The notes below the pieces were generated by a model. It saw only the letters and a list, made by a program, of their open reading frames with translations. It made no database searches and was not told where the DNA came from. Source: Minicystis rosea (GTDB lineage: Bacteria > Myxococcota_A > Polyangia > Polyangiales > Polyangiaceae). From it: 64,000 nucleotides of DNA. Where the stretch lies: assembly GCA_001931535.1 (NCBI GenBank), contig CP016211.1, positions 1,764,501 through 1,828,500 of the forward strand. Direction: 5' to 3'. Positions 8,168 through 17,998 of the stretch are shown one piece after another; the first letter of the stretch is position 1; each line of letters opens with the position of its first letter. The position numbers and the translations under genes were made by a program.

Positions 8168-8830
8168 TCACCAATGCAAGGTCAGGGGGAGCGCGGGGCG
8201 AAAGTCGTGTGCTTCGCCGGCGCGTGCGTCGTCCCAGGTCAAATCGAGGTGATGGGTGGCGGCGTCGTTCACGGCGATGATGCCGAGCTTGGAGAGCGTG
8301 GCGAGGCCTGGAGAGAGAGGTATCGAGCGAGGGCCGGAGACGGCGATTCCCGTGAGGCGGCGGCGGGCGCCGCGGTGCTCGAGCGGTGGGCGGCGCTCGG
8401 GCGGGATCGCGGCGGGAGGTGCCGAAGGGGAGGTGAGAAAGACGATCGGCTCGTCCAATCGATGTCGCGGCGTGACGATGGGAATGTGAGCGCCCGCGGG
8501 GAGAAACGCAGCCTCGTAGGGCCATGTCTCCAAAGTTGGTGCGCCGGGGCTCGGACAGAGCGCGATACCGAAGGGGACGGCGCCCGTGGCGCGTGCGTGG
8601 AGGCGCTCCCAGAGGCCGAGTGGGCGCACGAGGGTAGATTGAAGAGCTGCGTCGTCGTGCCGGTGGAGGAGCTCCAGATAGGCATTGTCGAAATAGGCGC
8701 AGGCGTTGGCCGTGCCCTGGCCGGTGTGGACCAGGCGCCGGCCGACGTGGATTCCAAAGTCGAAGAGCGCGTGCTCGGCGGAAGCAACGTCGTCCACGCA
8801 GATGAAGACGTGATCGAGGGCGAACGTCAT
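8168..8830 (-). CDS. VOC/glyoxalase-like domain protein
   Basis: 220 residues, cytoplasmic. The start ALDHVFICVDD, then GRRLVHTGQGTANACAYFDNAYLELLHRHDD near residues 30-60, match the glyoxalase-3-like VOC proteins; the second half GIAVSGPRS plus HHLDLTWDD carries the other beta-alpha-beta module. VOC proteins bind a metal and cover lyases, dioxygenases and antibiotic-binding proteins, and this one cannot be assigned further. It is 65 bp upstream of the acetyltransferase gene on the same strand, so the two probably share a transcript. Confidence 0.75.
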   Translation of the reverse strand: MTFALDHVFICVDDVASAEHALFDFGIHVGRRLVHTGQGTANACAYFDNAYLELLHRHDDAALQSTLVRPLGLWERLHARATGAVPFGIALCPSPGAPTLETWPYEAAFLPAGAHIPIVTPRHRLDEPIVFLTSPSAPPAAIPPERRPPLEHRGARRRLTGIAVSGPRSIPLSPGLATLSKLGIIAVNDAATHHLDLTWDDARAGEAHDFRPALPLTLHW

Positions 8831-8963
8831 GGTGCCTTCAACGAGGTGCGGTGTCGTTCGGCGGAGCGGTGGGGCATCATCTCATGGATCTCCACGTTCC
8901 GGGTCGGCGGAGATGCTGTGTCCCCATGACCTTCGTGCAGTGGTGAAGGTGAGCGGGCGCGCG

Positions 8964-10043
8964 TCAGTCTTCGACGGGATCGAGCGTGCTCCAGGCGTAG
9001 TTGCCGGAGGCGTCGAAGCCGGCGCTGAAGGTGCAGTCGTCGCCGAGGGTCAGAGGGCCGCCGCCGAAGTCGATGGTGCCGTTGCCGCGGCCGCGGGCGG
9101 TGATGTTGCCGCTGGCGTCGACGGTGACGCGATCGAACGATTGGGATGCGGCATCGCCGAAGCGCTTGCTGAAGAGGTGATTGCCGGCGGCGTCTTCCTT
9201 CACGAGGATGGCGTCGAAGGTCGATTCGTCGCCGGCCGGGGTGAGGGTGCCGCCGCCGAAATCGAAGGGCCGCGAGAAGCGACCGGCGACGACCACGGAG
9301 CCGTCCGCGCCGACGGTGAGATCGGCGATGCGCGCGAGCTCGTCGCCGAAGGGTTTCCGCCAGCGCTCGTGCCCGGCGGCGTCGTAGCGGGCGACGAGAT
9401 CCCACTTGGTGCCTTGCTGCGTGTCCTGCGCGCGGCCGCTCACCACGACGTCGCCCGCGGGCGCGAGGACGATGCGCACGAGGCGGCCGCCGAGCGCGGA
9501 GATGGATCGCCACCGGAGATGACCGCTCGGATCGAGGCGCAGCAAGAGGAGCGCGCCGCTGCTGCGCAGGGTGCTGTTCGACTCGGACGCCGCGGAGAGG
9601 CTGCCCGCGACCACGACGTCGCCCGAAGGATCGACGGCGAGCCGGAAGAACCAATACGTGTCCTCCGCAGGGGGCGTGTAGGTCCACACCGGGTTGCAGC
9701 TCGCGTCGAGCTTCTGAACGATGGCGGTGCCGTGGCCGCCGTACAGAGGCCCACGTGCCACCAGCTCGGCGCCGTGACCGTCGGACATGAAGGCGCGGAC
9801 ATCGTGGAGCGCGCCGCTGCTCACGCAGTGATCGGGATCATCGACAGCGGGCGGCGCGGTGACGCCGCCGTTCGTGACGGCGCCGTCGTCGACGACGATG
9901 GGGCCGTGCATCGACGAGGCGCCGCCGTCGGTGGGGAGTGATTTCCAGCCGACGGGCGCGGTGTCGGGCTCGCTGCAAGCGAGGAGCAGCGGGAGCAGCG
10001 CTGCGAACGGAGAGCGGTGGATGCAGAAGGATGATCGGTGCAT
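8964..10043 (-). CDS. lipoprotein with beta-propeller-like repeats
   Basis: 359 residues from ATG 10043, chosen because GGGAGG lies just upstream. The signal peptide ends LLLLAC (Cys22). The mature protein has repeated units of the pattern VD-x-S-G-D/N-V-V-V-A-G, with FDFGGGTLTP and IDFGGGPLTL loops, which resemble the SBBP-type repeats of surface beta-propellers in myxobacteria. No active site is visible. It starts 78 bp downstream of the RND transporter stop, with a long palindrome between them. Confidence 0.75.
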   Translation of the reverse strand: MHRSSFCIHRSPFAALLPLLLACSEPDTAPVGWKSLPTDGGASSMHGPIVVDDGAVTNGGVTAPPAVDDPDHCVSSGALHDVRAFMSDGHGAELVARGPLYGGHGTAIVQKLDASCNPVWTYTPPAEDTYWFFRLAVDPSGDVVVAGSLSAASESNSTLRSSGALLLLRLDPSGHLRWRSISALGGRLVRIVLAPAGDVVVSGRAQDTQQGTKWDLVARYDAAGHERWRKPFGDELARIADLTVGADGSVVVAGRFSRPFDFGGGTLTPAGDESTFDAILVKEDAAGNHLFSKRFGDAASQSFDRVTVDASGNITARGRGNGTIDFGGGPLTLGDDCTFSAGFDASGNYAWSTLDPVED

Positions 10044-10077
10044 GTTCCCTCCCGAAAGCACGGAGGGGACATCGAGC

Positions 10078-10107
10078 TCGAAGGCCGCTTGCGCAAGCGG
10101 CCTTCGA
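10078..10107 (-). terminator. 30-bp perfect palindrome, likely terminator
   Basis: A perfect palindrome with core GGCCGCTTGCGCAAGCGGCC lies 14 bp after the RND transporter stop (10121) and upstream of the next gene on the same strand. No T-run follows, as is common in GC-rich genomes. The arm GGCCGCTTGCG resembles the REP-like family of this window. Confidence 0.6.
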
Positions 10108-10120
10108 CGTCGATTCGACG

Positions 10121-12649
10121 CTACACCCCCGACGGGCGCGGCGGGTGCAGGCTGAGCGTGCTCCTCGCACCCTTGGGCAGGTTGCGGTCGAGGAGGAGCA
10201 GGCCCGCGGGCAGGACGATGACGGCGGCGAGGAGGCACGCGACCTCGCCGAGCACGGCGGCCGCGCCCATGCTGCGCACGCCTTCGTTCATGGAGCTGAG
10301 CAGCGCGAGGTAGCCGAGCGTCGTCGTCATGCTGCAGAGGATGACGGCGCCGCCGGTGTTGGAGACGGCCGCCTGCGCGCCGCCCGCGCCTTCGCGCACG
10401 TAGCGCTCGACGATGTTCACCGCGTAGTCGACGCCGATGCCGAACGTGATCGGGAGCGCGATGAAGTTCAGGAAGTTGAGCTTCACCTTGGCCCACACGA
10501 GCAGGCCCACCATCCACGCCACGCCGACGAGGAGCGCGCCGAGCACCGCGAGCGCGGCGCGGCCCGCGCGGAAGGCGACGATGACCACGAGCAGCGTCGC
10601 GCCGAACGAGAAGAGCACCGCCGGCGGCACGTCGTCGAGCACGGCCGCCCACATGTCCGCGTAGATGACCGCGCGGCCCGAGCCTCGGATCACCGAGCCG
10701 TCGGGGAGCTTGGTCTCGCGGTACGAGTCGGCCCAGCGGAGCAGGTAGTGCGCGTCGTCGATCAGCTCCGGACGCGTGGGCGAGATGTACACGATGCGGC
10801 CGCGCGTGCCGTCCGTCTCCGTGAACATGCGGGCCATGCCCACCGGCAGCTCGGCGATGTCGAAGGGCTTGAGATCGTCGGGCGGGAGGAAGTCCTTGAG
10901 CTTGTTCCAATCCGCGTCGGGGATGAGGCCGCGCTTCTGCGCGCGCATGACGCGGTCCTTGATCTTGAGGAGGATCGGGATCTTCGCGGCCTGATCATGC
11001 GGGACGAAGTCCTGCAACGCGTAGATGGCCTTGAAGGGCTTCTTGTCTTCGGGGGCCGCGTCGCGGCGCTTGTAGAGCTCCTCGCGGAGGGCGGAGACCT
11101 GCTCGGGGCGATCGACGAGGATGGCCATGCCCGAGGCGCCGACGTAGCGCGTGATGCGCTCGGCCTTGGCGCTGCGCGCGGAGTCCTCGGCGCGCGCGGT
11201 CTCCTTGTTGCGGAGCTTCTTCATGTCGTACTCCATCGGGTCGTTGTGCACGTACACGACGGTGGCGACGACGCCCGCGAGCGCGAGGCCCACGCCGCCG
11301 AAGAACACGGCGCGCGGCGCGATGGGGATGAGGGCCGCGAAGGGCTTGCCGAAGGCGATGCCCGAGCGGGTGATGCGGCGCAGCTTGGCGATGGGCCCGA
11401 GCGCGACGTCGAGCGACGAGGGCGGGCCGGACGACTTCACCTTGATGGGCGCGATGCGCTCCATCACCGCGAGGATGCAGGGCAGGGTCAGGTACGTCGA
11501 CGTCCAGCAGAGGACCATGCCGACGCTGCCGATCATCCCGAAGTCGCGGAAGCCGCGGAACTCGGTGATCATCAGCGAGCCGTAGGAGGCCGCGGCGGCG
11601 CAGCCGGCGGTGAGCGTGGGCAGCCAGGTCTCGCGGTGAGCGATGCGCACGCCGTCCTGGAGGCCGGCGCCGCGGCGCCGCGCTTCGAGGAAACGTGACA
11701 TGTAAATGATCGCGAAGTTGATGCCGTTGCCCGCGATGATCGTGAAGAGGAAGCCGGTCGCCATGTTGAGGTGGCCGACCAGGACTTGGGTGATGCCGAA
11801 GGTCCACGACACGCCGATCGCGATGGTGAGGACCATGGCGAAGAGCGTGCGGATGCGCAGGTAGTAGAGGAAGACGACGCTCGTGATGAGGATGACGCCG
11901 AGCTTGCCGACGTCGGTGAGGTCCTCGTTGACGCGGCGGAACTCTTCGTTGCCGCTCTTGAGATCACCGCTCATGCCCCAGGTGATGCCGGGGTCGATGG
12001 ACTTGAGGTCGGCCTTCTCGACGACCTCGCCGATGCGGCGCAGCGCTTCCTTGCCGCGCTCGAGCTCGGTGCCCATGACCTGCGAGCGGATGGCGACGAC
12101 CAGCGTCTTGCCGTCGGCGGATTGGTAGTAGCCGTCCGGGTACTGCTGCTCCTGCTCTTCGCTGATGCCGAGCGTCTTGCGGATCGACGTCGCGTCGAGC
12201 GGGGGCGGCGGCTCGCTGTCGTCGAGCAACGAGCCCGCGGCCTTGTTGACCTCGTACGAGAAGCGCGCCTCGATGTCGTCGTGGACCTTCTGGAGCTTCT
12301 CGGTGTCCGCGTAGAGGCCGGCGCGCGGGGAGATGAACTTCACCACGTCGTGCACGCCGTCCTCGACGCTGCCGACCCACGGCGAGCCGACCTTGGCGAT
12401 CTCGGGGACGAGCTTGTCGCCGGCCTTGCGCAGCGCCTCCTTGGGCGTGTTCGGCCCGGCTTCGAGGACGATGAAGAGCGATGACACGCCCGCCGTCTTC
12501 GCGGCCACGCGATGCAGCTCGAGGACGCTGGGACGGTTCTCGGGCAGCAGGGCCTCGAAGCCCGTCTGGATCTTGAGCTTCATCGCCAAGAAGACGGACA
12601 AGACCGTGATCGCGAGCGCCGCGAGCAACGGAATCGCAGGCCGGTTCAC
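10121..12649 (-). CDS. RND superfamily (MMPL-type) transporter
   Basis: 842 residues from GTG 12649. Two tandem halves: TM1 near 8-25, a large extracytoplasmic loop, five TMs near 245-400 (GVILITSVVFLYYL, GFLFTIIAGNGINFAIIYMS), then a second loop starting with TM7 near 445 and the last TM block near 685-835 (FGATLLVVIVAF, FIALPITFGIGVDYAVNIVERY). The G-N-G-x-N-F and G-I-G-x-D-Y segments are MMPL/HpnN-like proton-relay TM4/TM10 signatures. It probably moves lipids (hopanoid-like) to the outer membrane. GTG 12649 leaves only five residues before TM1; the frame stays open to a stop at 12863 and codes a Pro-rich stretch ending FAYKLADFQ, but has no ATG, GTG or TTG. Confidence 0.85.
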   Translation of the reverse strand: MNRPAIPLLAALAITVLSVFLAMKLKIQTGFEALLPENRPSVLELHRVAAKTAGVSSLFIVLEAGPNTPKEALRKAGDKLVPEIAKVGSPWVGSVEDGVHDVVKFISPRAGLYADTEKLQKVHDDIEARFSYEVNKAAGSLLDDSEPPPPLDATSIRKTLGISEEQEQQYPDGYYQSADGKTLVVAIRSQVMGTELERGKEALRRIGEVVEKADLKSIDPGITWGMSGDLKSGNEEFRRVNEDLTDVGKLGVILITSVVFLYYLRIRTLFAMVLTIAIGVSWTFGITQVLVGHLNMATGFLFTIIAGNGINFAIIYMSRFLEARRRGAGLQDGVRIAHRETWLPTLTAGCAAAASYGSLMITEFRGFRDFGMIGSVGMVLCWTSTYLTLPCILAVMERIAPIKVKSSGPPSSLDVALGPIAKLRRITRSGIAFGKPFAALIPIAPRAVFFGGVGLALAGVVATVVYVHNDPMEYDMKKLRNKETARAEDSARSAKAERITRYVGASGMAILVDRPEQVSALREELYKRRDAAPEDKKPFKAIYALQDFVPHDQAAKIPILLKIKDRVMRAQKRGLIPDADWNKLKDFLPPDDLKPFDIAELPVGMARMFTETDGTRGRIVYISPTRPELIDDAHYLLRWADSYRETKLPDGSVIRGSGRAVIYADMWAAVLDDVPPAVLFSFGATLLVVIVAFRAGRAALAVLGALLVGVAWMVGLLVWAKVKLNFLNFIALPITFGIGVDYAVNIVERYVREGAGGAQAAVSNTGGAVILCSMTTTLGYLALLSSMNEGVRSMGAAAVLGEVACLLAAVIVLPAGLLLLDRNLPKGARSTLSLHPPRPSGV

Positions 12650-12885
12650 CTGAAAATCGGCCAGCTTGTAGGCGAACGCGGTGCTGACGGTGGACGGTGG
12701 CGGCGCGACCTCGTAGGTCGACGGCGGCGCGTTCTCGATGCGAGGGAGTGCCGGCGGCCGCGGGATCTCGGGTGAGGGCTTGGAGCTCAGGGGGACCTCG
12801 GCAGGTTGAGCGACTTCGCGCCCGCGAGGCAGCCTGCGGCCCCGCGGTGACGCGCGCTCAGCCTAACCGGAGTGCCCTCTCGGGC

Positions 12886-14250
12886 TCAACGGCTGCCGAT
12901 GCGAAGCAGCACGACTTTCACGGTGTCGATCAAGATGGAGAGGTCGAACCACACGGACAGGGATTTGATGTAGAAAAGATCATAGGCGAGCTTTTCTCGC
13001 GCATCTTCGATGGAGGCCCCGTACCGGCAGCGCACTTGAGCGTGCCCCGTGACGCCCGGCTTCACCCCGAGACGCTGCCGGAAAAAAGGGATTTCCCGCT
13101 CGAGCTGCTCGACGAAGATCGGCCTCTCCGGACGCGGGCCGACGAGGCTCATGTCACCTACGAGCACGTTCCAAAGTTGCGGAATTTCGTCGATCCGCGA
13201 GCGGCGGAGGAACCGGCCCACGCGCGTGACCCGAGGGTCGTTTTCCGCGGCCCACGCGGCCCCCGAGGCCTCCGCGTCGGTGCGCATGCTGCGGAGCTTG
13301 TGCATGCGGAACGTGCGCCCGCGCTCTCCGGCGCGGATCTGCGAATAGAGCACGGGGCCCTTCGAGTCGAGCTTGATCGCGAGGGCCGCGACGGCGAGGA
13401 CCGGGAGCCCGAGGACGAGGCCCACGAGCGCGGCCACGAGATCGAGGCCGCGCTTCAAGAGCCGTGTGGCGCGGGTCACGTGGAAGCCGTCGGTGAAGAG
13501 GATGTCGCTCGGTTTCAGCGCGGGAACGAAGACTTTCCCGCTCACGCGCTCGTAGAAGGTGATGCCGTCCTCGATCTCGATGCCCGTCAGCTTGAGCTCG
13601 AGGAGCGCGGCGACGGGGAGGGCGCCGCGTCGCTCGTCACATGCGACGAGGACATGACCGATGTCGCATTCTGCGACGATGCGACCGAGCTCTTGGTAGT
13701 TGCCGAGAAGCGTGGTGCCGGGCACGCCGTTCTCTCCATCACGGCCGAGGACGCCCGCGAGGCGGAGGCCGGTCGGCTCGTCGCTCGCGATGAGGGCGGA
13801 GCACGCGCGCGCCAGAGGTCCGCTCCCGAGGATGATCGTCGCGCGACGGAAGCTGTCGCTGCCTTCGATGCGCTGCCACGCGGCACGCCACGCCGGAAGG
13901 ACGAGCGCGGCCGCGCCGAGCGATGCGACCAGCGCGCGCTGCCCGGCGGACCCGCGATCAGGCCCGAAACGAAGCACGATCCAGAGCATCGCCGCGGCCA
14001 CGAGCAGCGCGCGCGCGAGGGCGCGGAGGAACGCGCCGCGCCGCATGGGACGTGGTCCGTAGAGGCCGTGGTAGTACATCGAAGCCTGCGCCACCGCGCA
14101 GACGACGAACGCGCGCAGCACGTTCTCGTGCCCGAGCGCCTGCGCCCAGCCGAGCGTCAAGCCCGCCGCAGAGATGCACAGGAGCGACAGCAGGCTCGCT
14201 TCGACGAACCACACGATCGCGCGCCGGGGCGACCGGAAGAGCTCGAGCAT
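12886..14250 (-). CDS. polyprenyl-phosphate sugar-phosphate transferase (exopolysaccharide initiation)
   Basis: 454 residues. It transfers a sugar-1-phosphate to undecaprenyl phosphate to begin an exopolysaccharide repeat unit at the inner membrane. Four N-terminal TMs (about 12-120), a CoA-binding-like Rossmann region (ILGSGP 140-145), then the bacterial sugar transferase domain from [20 protein letters not shown] (266-285) with the membrane-re-entrant helix, [10 protein letters not shown] (318-327), [18 protein letters not shown] (346-363) and SLVGPRPE (368-375). ATG 14250 has GAGAGG upstream. No glycosyltransferase cluster surrounds it, so it is an orphan initiating enzyme here. Confidence 0.9.
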   Translation of the reverse strand: MLELFRSPRRAIVWFVEASLLSLLCISAAGLTLGWAQALGHENVLRAFVVCAVAQASMYYHGLYGPRPMRRGAFLRALARALLVAAAMLWIVLRFGPDRGSAGQRALVASLGAAALVLPAWRAAWQRIEGSDSFRRATIILGSGPLARACSALIASDEPTGLRLAGVLGRDGENGVPGTTLLGNYQELGRIVAECDIGHVLVACDERRGALPVAALLELKLTGIEIEDGITFYERVSGKVFVPALKPSDILFTDGFHVTRATRLLKRGLDLVAALVGLVLGLPVLAVAALAIKLDSKGPVLYSQIRAGERGRTFRMHKLRSMRTDAEASGAAWAAENDPRVTRVGRFLRRSRIDEIPQLWNVLVGDMSLVGPRPERPIFVEQLEREIPFFRQRLGVKPGVTGHAQVRCRYGASIEDAREKLAYDLFYIKSLSVWFDLSILIDTVKVVLLRIGSR

Positions 14251-14716
14251 CGGTGCCTCTCAATGCGGTCCGTCACGAACGCCGCGCGCCGGACCGGTCG
14301 TCAAGGAGCGCGGGGCCGTCGGGTTGCCACCTGGCTGCCCATCGCATCCGTGCCCACGACGGGAGCAAGGACGGTGCTCGCAGCGGCGTCCTTCCGAGAC
14401 GGATGCGCGTGTCGATCCACGTACGAAAGGGGCGGAAACCGCTCGAACCAGGACGGAGCAACGCGCCCGCAAATGCGTCGATGCTGCGCAGCGCGGTTGT
14501 CGGGAATCGCGTGCGGACGCTCGCGCGGAGGACGCGTCGTCATCGGATCGCGGCGCCTCGACGCACGCGAGGAGGGCAGGGCAGCGCGCGTGATCGGTGG
14601 TTGCCTTCGTCGCCGTCGAGGCCTGCGATGCGCGTGACCTCGTGCCTTGCTCCGCCGCAAACGAGGCTGTGGCGGTGCCGCGCAGAGATGCGGAGAGAAG
14701 AAACGATCCCTGTGGA
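14251..14716. other. intergenic region without recognised features
   Basis: 466 bp between the sugar transferase start and the stop of the RCC1-like lipoprotein gene, both leftward. No convincing gene, repeat or terminator hairpin was seen; presumably it holds the promoter of the transferase gene. Confidence 0.35.
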
Positions 14717-15844
14717 TCAGAACAAGTCGGGCGGGAACGAGGTCGGGGCACCGGACTCGTCCCAGCAGGCGACGTAGCCGTCGGCGTGCAGCGCGCATGC
14801 GGCTCGCGTACCGCCTCCGGCGAGGTCGATGGCGTCGCTGATGTCGAACGGCGTGACCGTGACCGCGAGCATGTCCGCGTCGGCCCACGCGAGGCGCAGC
14901 ACCATGCCGTCGATCGTGCGCGCATAGACGTAGGTCTCGAGCACACCGCCGCTCAGCTGGACGACGCCGCTCAGGCCGGCGACGGGCACCACCGCGCCGT
15001 CGCTCCAGCACACGACCGTGCCGTCGGCGCGCACCGCGCAGGCCGTGGGTGAGAGCGGATCGTAGGTGGGCTGGTGGACCGCGACCTGGACGGCGTCGGA
15101 GATGCCATCCACCGTGGCCGGCGCGGTGTGGGTCCCCCAGCACACGACCGTCCCGCCGGCGCGCACGGCACAGGCTACGTCGGCGGACATGGCGAGATCG
15201 ATCGCGTCGGGCACCCCGCTCACGTCGATCGGCGTCTGGGTCCCGTAGACGCTCGGATCGCCGATCGGCGCGAAGGGGCCGCCTCCCCAGCAGATCACCT
15301 GCCCCGAGGGCTCGATCCCGCAGAGCGCGTGCATCGCGGTGGCGAGCTTCACGACGTTCACTTGCGGGAGCTCGGTCGGCACGGGCGTGTACGTGAGGAG
15401 CGGGACGGCGGGACCGAGCTGCCCATGATCGTTGAAGCCCCAGCACCACACGTTGCCCGACGCCCGGAGCACGCAGGTCTGCTCGAGCGCGCACACCACC
15501 TCGACCGCGTCGTCGATCCCCGGGACGTGCCAGAGGCCCGGCGGGATCCCCGCCCCGCCTTCCGGCGGCACGTAGCAATCGACCGCGCCGTGCCGCACCA
15601 CGCAGTACGGAAGCCCCTGCGAAAGCCGCGCCTCGACGAGCGCGCCTCCCTCGCCGCCCGCGCCCCCCACGGCATCGCCGCCTGCGCCGCCCACGGAGAC
15701 ACTGCTCGTGCCGCCGGCTCCGCCACCGCCGGTCCCGCCCGACGATGTCGTGCCGGCGGTGCTCCGCACTTCTTCGACCGAGGGCCCGCAACCGATGGCG
15801 AGGACCGCGACGACCGCACCCGCTCCCAACAAGCTCTTGCGCAT
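14717..15844 (-). CDS. lipoprotein with RCC1-like repeats
   Basis: 375 residues. Signal peptide ending AVLAIGC (Cys19) followed by a Gly/Ser/Thr linker (about 25-65) that tethers the domain to the membrane. The rest consists of about five RCC1-type repeats marked by C-A/G-x-x-x-x-G-x-V-x-C-W-G (TCVLRASGNVWCWGFNDHGQLG, ACAVRAGGTVVCWG, ACAVRADGTVVCW, ACALHADGYVACW). RCC1 repeats build a seven-bladed propeller for protein binding. Such Cys-containing RCC1 lipoproteins are numerous in myxobacteria. No partner is evident. Confidence 0.85.
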   Translation of the reverse strand: MRKSLLGAGAVVAVLAIGCGPSVEEVRSTAGTTSSGGTGGGGAGGTSSVSVGGAGGDAVGGAGGEGGALVEARLSQGLPYCVVRHGAVDCYVPPEGGAGIPPGLWHVPGIDDAVEVVCALEQTCVLRASGNVWCWGFNDHGQLGPAVPLLTYTPVPTELPQVNVVKLATAMHALCGIEPSGQVICWGGGPFAPIGDPSVYGTQTPIDVSGVPDAIDLAMSADVACAVRAGGTVVCWGTHTAPATVDGISDAVQVAVHQPTYDPLSPTACAVRADGTVVCWSDGAVVPVAGLSGVVQLSGGVLETYVYARTIDGMVLRLAWADADMLAVTVTPFDISDAIDLAGGGTRAACALHADGYVACWDESGAPTSFPPDLF

Positions 15845-16141
15845 GCCAGAGAGCCTATCGGCAGCGCGAGAGAGAGACCCTTAATCGCACCTTAACCCGA
15901 CAGCCGCGTGCCGGCGTCGCCATGCTCGCTCGAGCACGAGCGCCGTTGTTGCGGGGGCATGAGCCAGGGAAGCGTCATGGGACCTCGCTGGGAGATGGGT
16001 TGAACGCGTCGCGCCGCCTCGTGCTTGCGAGCCATGTGGCTTGCGCTCGATCTCGTGAGCGCGCGCTCGCAGGGCCGATGGTGAACGGCGTGATCGGTGT
16101 CGGTCCGACGTTTGCTTTGGCGGCCGCCGATGCTGGGATGG

Positions 16142-17689
16142 ATGAAGGGCAGTCTTGCCCTCGGGCTCTTGGGAATGGTCGCGTGCAGCGGCGGCAGCGA
16201 GACGCGGCCACCGCACGAGACGGCGAGTGGGGGCGCGGCCGGAAGCGCGGGGAGCACGGGAGGGAGCGCTGGATCGAGCCCGGCGCCCGATGCCGGGGGC
16301 GCTCCCCCGAGCGTCGATGCTGGCACGAACGACGGCGGCGCCGCCGACGCGAGCGCGCCGTGCACCACGACCATCACCTATGGTTCAACCTGGATCCATG
16401 GTCCGAATCATCCCCAGTCGTTCGACGTCACCAGCGACGACGTCACGTGGGATGGGACATGCATCGACGATGGATCCAACTCGTATGCGGTGCTCTCGAA
16501 TGGATGGAAGCCGTACTTCAACGGCAGGTCGGCGTGCGCGATGGCCATCGATCATCACGGTGGCTGCCAGAACGTCGGCGCCTGCACCACGCGTGTGACG
16601 TATGGCAGCACGTGGATTCCAGCGCCGAACCATCCCGCGCAATTCGATGACGTGGCGGGGCGCGTCTACGGCGATGGGTTCTGCATCAACAGCGGCAACA
16701 CGTCACACGTGAGGCTCTCCAATGGTTGGGTGCCGACGTTCCAAGGCACCTCGAGCTGCGCAGTCTCGTATCGATGGCAGGAGTGCGGAGGGCTGTTCGA
16801 TAATCCCGTGCTGCCCTTCGACTGCCCCGATCCCGGCGTGATCCACGATGATGCGCAATACGTGCTGACGTGCACCTCGGGCGGCGCGGCGGCGGCGTTT
16901 CCGCTCTTCGTTTCGACCGATCTCGTCCACTGGGAGAAGAAGGGCCACGTGTTCCCCGCGGGCTCGCGGCCGGCATGGGCGACAGGCGATTTCTGGGCGC
17001 CGGAGATTCACGAGATCGGTGGAAAGTATGTGGCGTATTACTCGGCGCGCGGCACCGACGGCGTCCTCGCGCTCGGGGCCGCGAGCGCGCCGAACGCGCT
17101 GGGGCCGTATACCGATCTGGGGCACGCGTTCGTGCACGACGCGAACATGGGGCTCATCGACGTGAGCGCGATCTCGACGGGTGGGAAGTCGTATCTGATC
17201 TGGAAAGAGGACGGGAACGCCAAGGGGAAGCCGACACCGATCCACGCGCAGGAGCTCGCGAGCGATGGATTGTCCCTCGTGGGATCGAACGCGCCCACGT
17301 TGATCACCAATGATCGACCGTGGGAAGGCGCGCTCGTGGAGGGGCCGTTCATGGTCGAGCGGAATGGGATGTTCTATCTCTGGTACAGCGCCAATGGCTA
17401 TGCGTCGCCGCAATACGCCGTCGGTGTTGCGCGGGCGTCGAGCCCACTCGGTCCCTTCGAGAAGCAGAGCGGGCCGCTCCTTGTCACGAGCAACGCGTTC
17501 GCGGGGCCGGGGCACTGCTCGGTGGTCGACGCGCCGGGCGGCGAGGACGTGATCGTCTATCACGCGTGGGAGGCAGGGAAGATTGGCCAGGCACCGGGGC
17601 GCGAGGTGCTCGTGGATCAGATCGTTTATGCCGGCGGATGGCCGGTGATCGCGGTCGGGCCTTCGCGAAGCTCGCGGGTGATGCCGTGA
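16142..17689 (+). CDS. GH43-family glycoside hydrolase lipoprotein
   Basis: 515 residues. The signal peptide ends LLGMVAC with Cys15 (counting from ATG 16142; ATG 16130 is possible). A Gly/Ser/Ala linker is followed by two tandem ~65-residue Cys-rich modules (TTTITYGSTWIHGPNHP and TTRVTYGSTWIPAPNHP) of a carbohydrate-binding appearance. The C-terminal ~320 residues are a five-bladed GH43 domain: DCPDPGV (catalytic base Asp), STDLVHWEKKG, FWAPEIHEIGGKYVAYYSA, a D-x-S/D region IDVSAIS and LVEGPFM (acid Glu). Such enzymes remove arabinose or xylose from plant polysaccharides. It stands alone, with no sugar uptake genes beside it. Confidence 0.88.
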   Translation: MKGSLALGLLGMVACSGGSETRPPHETASGGAAGSAGSTGGSAGSSPAPDAGGAPPSVDAGTNDGGAADASAPCTTTITYGSTWIHGPNHPQSFDVTSDDVTWDGTCIDDGSNSYAVLSNGWKPYFNGRSACAMAIDHHGGCQNVGACTTRVTYGSTWIPAPNHPAQFDDVAGRVYGDGFCINSGNTSHVRLSNGWVPTFQGTSSCAVSYRWQECGGLFDNPVLPFDCPDPGVIHDDAQYVLTCTSGGAAAAFPLFVSTDLVHWEKKGHVFPAGSRPAWATGDFWAPEIHEIGGKYVAYYSARGTDGVLALGAASAPNALGPYTDLGHAFVHDANMGLIDVSAISTGGKSYLIWKEDGNAKGKPTPIHAQELASDGLSLVGSNAPTLITNDRPWEGALVEGPFMVERNGMFYLWYSANGYASPQYAVGVARASSPLGPFEKQSGPLLVTSNAFAGPGHCSVVDAPGGEDVIVYHAWEAGKIGQAPGREVLVDQIVYAGGWPVIAVGPSRSSRVMP

Positions 17690-17741
17690 AGGGGCACCCT
17701 GCCGCGCCCTGATGGTGGAGAGTGTGGGTGCGGGTACAGAC

Positions 17742-17784
17742 CGGGTGCCCTGGTGACAGATCAGGCCGGGACCCTGGGTGACAG
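17742..17784. repeat. left terminal repeats of a mobile element
   Basis: Two 18-bp repeats 25 bp apart: CCGGGTGCCCTGGTGACA at 17742-17759 and CCGGGACCCTGGGTGACA at 17767-17784. The inner one is an exact inverted match of 21717-21734. The arrangement is mirrored at the right end, so these are taken as transposase-binding ends of the IS481-family element. Confidence 0.7.
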
Positions 17785-17823
17785 GTTCCATGTAGCTGGG
17801 ACAACGGCTGCGGAGGAAAGCCG

Positions 17824-17997
17824 TTGCCCTGGCAGGAAGTCTGTCCCGTGGACGAACGTGTCCGTTTCATCACCGAGGTCAATCAAACCCAGGAGTCGTT
17901 CGCAGCGCTGTGTCGTAGGTTCGGGATCAGCCGCAAGACCGGCTACATGTGGTGTGAGCGTTACGAGAAGGACGGCCCCTCCGGCCTTGAAGAGCAT
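17824..17997 (+). pseudogene. IS481-family transposase, N-terminal fragment
   Basis: About 58 residues: TTG start, then a winged/helix-turn-helix region with FAALCRRFGISRKTGYMW, the hallmark N-terminus of IS481 transposases, ending near SGLEEH. After this the frame runs into DNA that on the other strand codes the C-terminus of an IS66 transposase, so the gene is broken here. The missing centre would hold the first part of the DDE domain. Its C-terminal half resumes about 2.9 kb downstream on the same strand. Confidence 0.8.
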
Positions 17998-17998
17998 C

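Noticed and set aside
16097..16141. Earlier start of the GH43 gene at 16097
   Set aside because: It would add an Arg/Trp-rich stretch before a complete lipoprotein signal peptide; no ribosome binding site was seen.
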